This document shows, one piece after another, positions 62,030-64,000 of a stretch of 64,000 nt of DNA. Made by a program: the position numbers and the translations under genes. The notes under the pieces are model-generated. The model was not told where the DNA came from. It saw only the letters and a list, made by a program, of their open reading frames with translations, and made no database searches. The stretch's first letter is position 1, and every line of letters begins with the position of its first letter. Location: positions 372,001 through 436,000 of the forward strand of contig NZ_JAMXMV010000001.1 of NCBI RefSeq assembly GCF_024055715.1, in the 5' to 3' direction. Source of the DNA: Actinoallomurus soli (GTDB lineage: Bacteria > Actinomycetota > Actinomycetes > Streptosporangiales > Streptosporangiaceae).

Positions 62030-62220
62030 CGGCCCCGCCTTCGTCTCTCCACTAGAACCACATTCGACCCCTATGGAACCAGAAGGGCGGGAGCCGTCAT
62101 CGCCTCGGTCCCGCCAGGCTTGTCAAGCAAGCGATTGGTTGGCAGAATTCGGAGGCGTGTGCATGCTCACATGTGGCGCGGAATGCCCGGCATGGCACAC
62201 TGGTTGTGAGTCAGTGAAAG

Positions 62221-62345
62221 CGTGCTCCGGGGTCGGTGAAAGTCCGAACCGGCGGTGACAGTCCGCGACCCGGCCGAAACCATCGGCCGGTTGACCCGGT
62301 GGAATTCCGGGACCGACGGTTAAAGTCCGGATGGGAGGCAGCACG
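62221..62345 (+). promoter_or_regulatory. FMN riboswitch (RFN element)
   Basis: The conserved halves are GGGGTCGGTGAAAGTCCGAA with CCGGCGGTGACAGTCCGCGA, and later CCGGTGGAATTCCGGGACC with GACGGTTAAAGTCCGGATGG. CGTGCT at the start pairs with AGCACG at the end (P1). A GGCC(G)TGCCC/GGGCATGGCC hairpin at 62347-62370 may be the expression platform before ribD. Confidence 0.97.
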
Positions 62346-62415
62346 CGGCCGTGCCCTGTCGGGCATGGCCACTGCGGCCTTGCCGCGCACCCGGAGCCTG
62401 ATCAGGGAGGCCCGG

Positions 62416-63558
62416 GTGATCGTTCATCCCGCGCAGGAGCGGGCGATGCGCCGGGCGCTGGCGCTCGCCGCCCGCGCCCGCGGTGAGACCAGCCCCAATC
62501 CCGTCGTCGGCTGCGTCGTCCTCGACGCCGACGGACAGGTCGCGGGCGAGGGACACCACGCGTACGCCGGAGGTCCGCACGCCGAGGTCGTGGCGCTGCG
62601 CGAGGCCGCCGGCCGCGCCGAGGGCGGCACCCTCCTCGTCACCCTCGAACCCTGCGACCACCAGGGCCGTACCGGGCCGTGCACCGAGGCCATCATCGAG
62701 GCCGGCGTCCGGCGCGTCATCTACGCGGTCGCCGACCCCGATCCCGTCGCGGGCGGCGGCGCCCGCCGGCTCGCCGAGGCGGGGGTCGAGGTGGAGGAGG
62801 GGCTGCTCGCCGCCGAGGCCGAGCGCGTCAACGCCGAGTGGCTCACCTGCACCCGGCTGGGCCGGCCCCACGTGACCTGGAAGTACGCCGCGACGCTGGA
62901 CGGCCGGTCCGCCGCCGCCGACGGCACCAGCCGGTGGATCACCGGCCCCGAGGCCCGGCACGACGTCCACGAGCTGCGCGCCCGCTGCGACGCGATCGTC
63001 GCCGGATCCGGCACCGTGCTCACCGACGATCCCCACCTCACCGTGCGCGGGGTCCACCGGCACGACCACCGGCGCACCCCCCGCAGGCCGCTGCGCGTCA
63101 TCGCCGACACCCGCGCGCGTACGCCGCTGACGAGCCGGGTCCTGGACGACGAGGCCCCCACCCTGGTCGCCGTGGGCGAGGACGCCGCCGCCACGGCGCT
63201 GGAGGGCCGCACCGCCGTCGTGCGCCTGCCGTACGGCGACGGCGGTCTCGACCTGACCGCACTGCTCGCCGAGCTGTACGACCGGCAGATCGTCTCGGTC
63301 CTCCTCGAGGGCGGCCCGACACTGGCCGGCTCCTTCGTGGCCGCCGGCCTGGTCGACCGGATCGTCGCCTACCTCGCCCCCCGCCTGCTCGGCTCGGGCC
63401 CGGCCGCCCTCGGCGACGCCGGCGTCACCACGCTCACCGAAGCTCATCACCTCCAGATCGACGACGTCACCCGGATCGGCGACGACCTGCGGGTCACCGC
63501 GGTCAGGCCGGCCGTCGAACCCCCCACCCGGCCGGTAGCGGCCCGAAGGGAGAACTGA
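62416..63558 (+). CDS. ribD: Bifunctional riboflavin deaminase-reductase RibD
   Basis: RibD deaminates and reduces the first pyrimidine intermediate of riboflavin synthesis. The deaminase half has PHAEVVALREA and EPCDHQGRTGPCTEA, the zinc His and two Cys. The reductase half begins near residue 150 with VTWKYAATLDGRSAA and contains LLEGGPTLAGSF. GTG 62416 lies five bases after GGGAGG. Length is 380 residues. The FMN riboswitch upstream should shut it off when FMN is plentiful. Confidence 0.95.
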   Translation: MIVHPAQERAMRRALALAARARGETSPNPVVGCVVLDADGQVAGEGHHAYAGGPHAEVVALREAAGRAEGGTLLVTLEPCDHQGRTGPCTEAIIEAGVRRVIYAVADPDPVAGGGARRLAEAGVEVEEGLLAAEAERVNAEWLTCTRLGRPHVTWKYAATLDGRSAAADGTSRWITGPEARHDVHELRARCDAIVAGSGTVLTDDPHLTVRGVHRHDHRRTPRRPLRVIADTRARTPLTSRVLDDEAPTLVAVGEDAAATALEGRTAVVRLPYGDGGLDLTALLAELYDRQIVSVLLEGGPTLAGSFVAAGLVDRIVAYLAPRLLGSGPAALGDAGVTTLTEAHHLQIDDVTRIGDDLRVTAVRPAVEPPTRPVAARREN

Positions 63559-64000
63559 ATGTTCACCGGAATCGTCGAGGAACTGGGCGAGGTGGTCGCG
63601 CTCGAACCGGCGGGGGACTCCGCCCGGCTCACCGTGCGCGGCCCGCTCGTCGTCTCCGACGCCGCGCACGGCGCGTCCATCGCGGTCAACGGGGTCTGCC
63701 TCACCGTGACCGACCTCAAGGGCGACGCCTTCACCGTCGACGTCATGAAGGAGACCCTGGACCGGTCCAGCCTCGCCGCGCTGGAGCCGGGGTCGCCGGT
63801 CAACCTCGAACGTCCCGTCCGGGCCGCCGACCGCCTCGGCGGGCACATCGTCCAGGGCCACGTCGACGGCGTCGGCCGCATCGTCTCCCGCGAGCCGGGC
63901 GAGCGCTGGGAGGTCGTGACCGTCGAGCTCCCGCCGAGGCTCGCCCGCTACGTCGTCGAGAAGGGCTCGATCACGGTCGACGGCGTCAGCCTGACCGTCG
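63559..64000 (+). CDS. ribE: Riboflavin synthase alpha chain, 3' part outside window
   Basis: Riboflavin synthase dismutates two lumazine molecules to riboflavin. The visible 147 residues include MFTGIVEELGEVV, GVCLTVTDLKGDAFTVDVM, GGHIVQGHVDGVG and the start of the second lumazine-binding repeat (KGSITVDGVSLTV). Its ATG directly follows the ribD stop, so the genes are co-transcribed under the FMN riboswitch. Confidence 0.96.
   Translation, partial: MFTGIVEELGEVVALEPAGDSARLTVRGPLVVSDAAHGASIAVNGVCLTVTDLKGDAFTVDVMKETLDRSSLAALEPGSPVNLERPVRAADRLGGHIVQGHVDGVGRIVSREPGERWEVVTVELPPRLARYVVEKGSITVDGVSLTV

Overview
The window is a chromosomal segment from a high-GC actinomycete. Evidence: strong G/C bias at third codon positions, frequent GTG/TTG starts, start/stop overlaps, and marker genes BldD, actinobacterial IHF, an Rv2175c-type DNA-binding protein, a PASTA Ser/Thr kinase and SAV_6107-type HEPN. 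Gene order follows Streptomyces in two blocks, which suggests a Streptosporangiales-type organism (for example Thermomonosporaceae) rather than Streptomyces itself; the genus is inference.

Left block (1-33.8 kb) is syntenic, from memory, with S. coelicolor SCO2131 down to about SCO2100. It holds acyl-CoA synthetase, CutC, a phosphoesterase, SRPBCC protein, a DUF5304-like protein, ROK glucokinase, an endonuclease/phosphatase-family protein, PlsC, 6-phosphofructokinase (with a DasR-type dre site) and ThiI. A small accessory patch follows (IS remnant, oxidoreductase/TetR pair, EamA exporter). Then come DAHP synthase behind a leader-peptide attenuator, a molybdopterin protein, a LytS/LytTR two-component pair with a DUF485-like/sodium:solute symporter unit, endonuclease IV, a PASTA kinase, the thiamine cluster (TPP riboswitch, thiO-thiS-thiG, and divergently an FAD reductase, the Rv2175c homologue and thiE), polyprenyl synthetase and metF. 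A WXG100-like/GNAT operon, a YbaK protein and an SOS-box-associated HEPN gene end the block.

A gene-poor gap at 33.8-34.75 kb, full of degenerate repeats, separates it from the right block (34.75-64 kb), syntenic with SCO1489 down to about SCO1440. This holds bldD, the pyrimidine operon pyrR-pyrB-pyrC-carA-(small membrane gene)-carB-pyrK-pyrD-pyrF, mihF-gmk-rpoZ-coaBC-metK, a P450, priA, def-fmt-rsmB, an aminotransferase/LysR pair, rpe, an MBL hydrolase, and ribD-ribE behind an FMN riboswitch. Genes are cut at both window ends.

The most unusual structures are: (1) three copies of a 68-bp cassette, each a 23-codon mini-ORF fused by ATGA overlaps to the gene before and the gene after and carrying the downstream Shine-Dalgarno sequence; (2) three loci where the 3' end of a gene (nfo, thiE, pyrF) is reiterated as a tandem array past its stop codon; (3) a complete leader-peptide attenuator on the DAHP synthase gene, apparently leaderless; and (4) a dre site in front of a phosphofructokinase with PPi-type residues.
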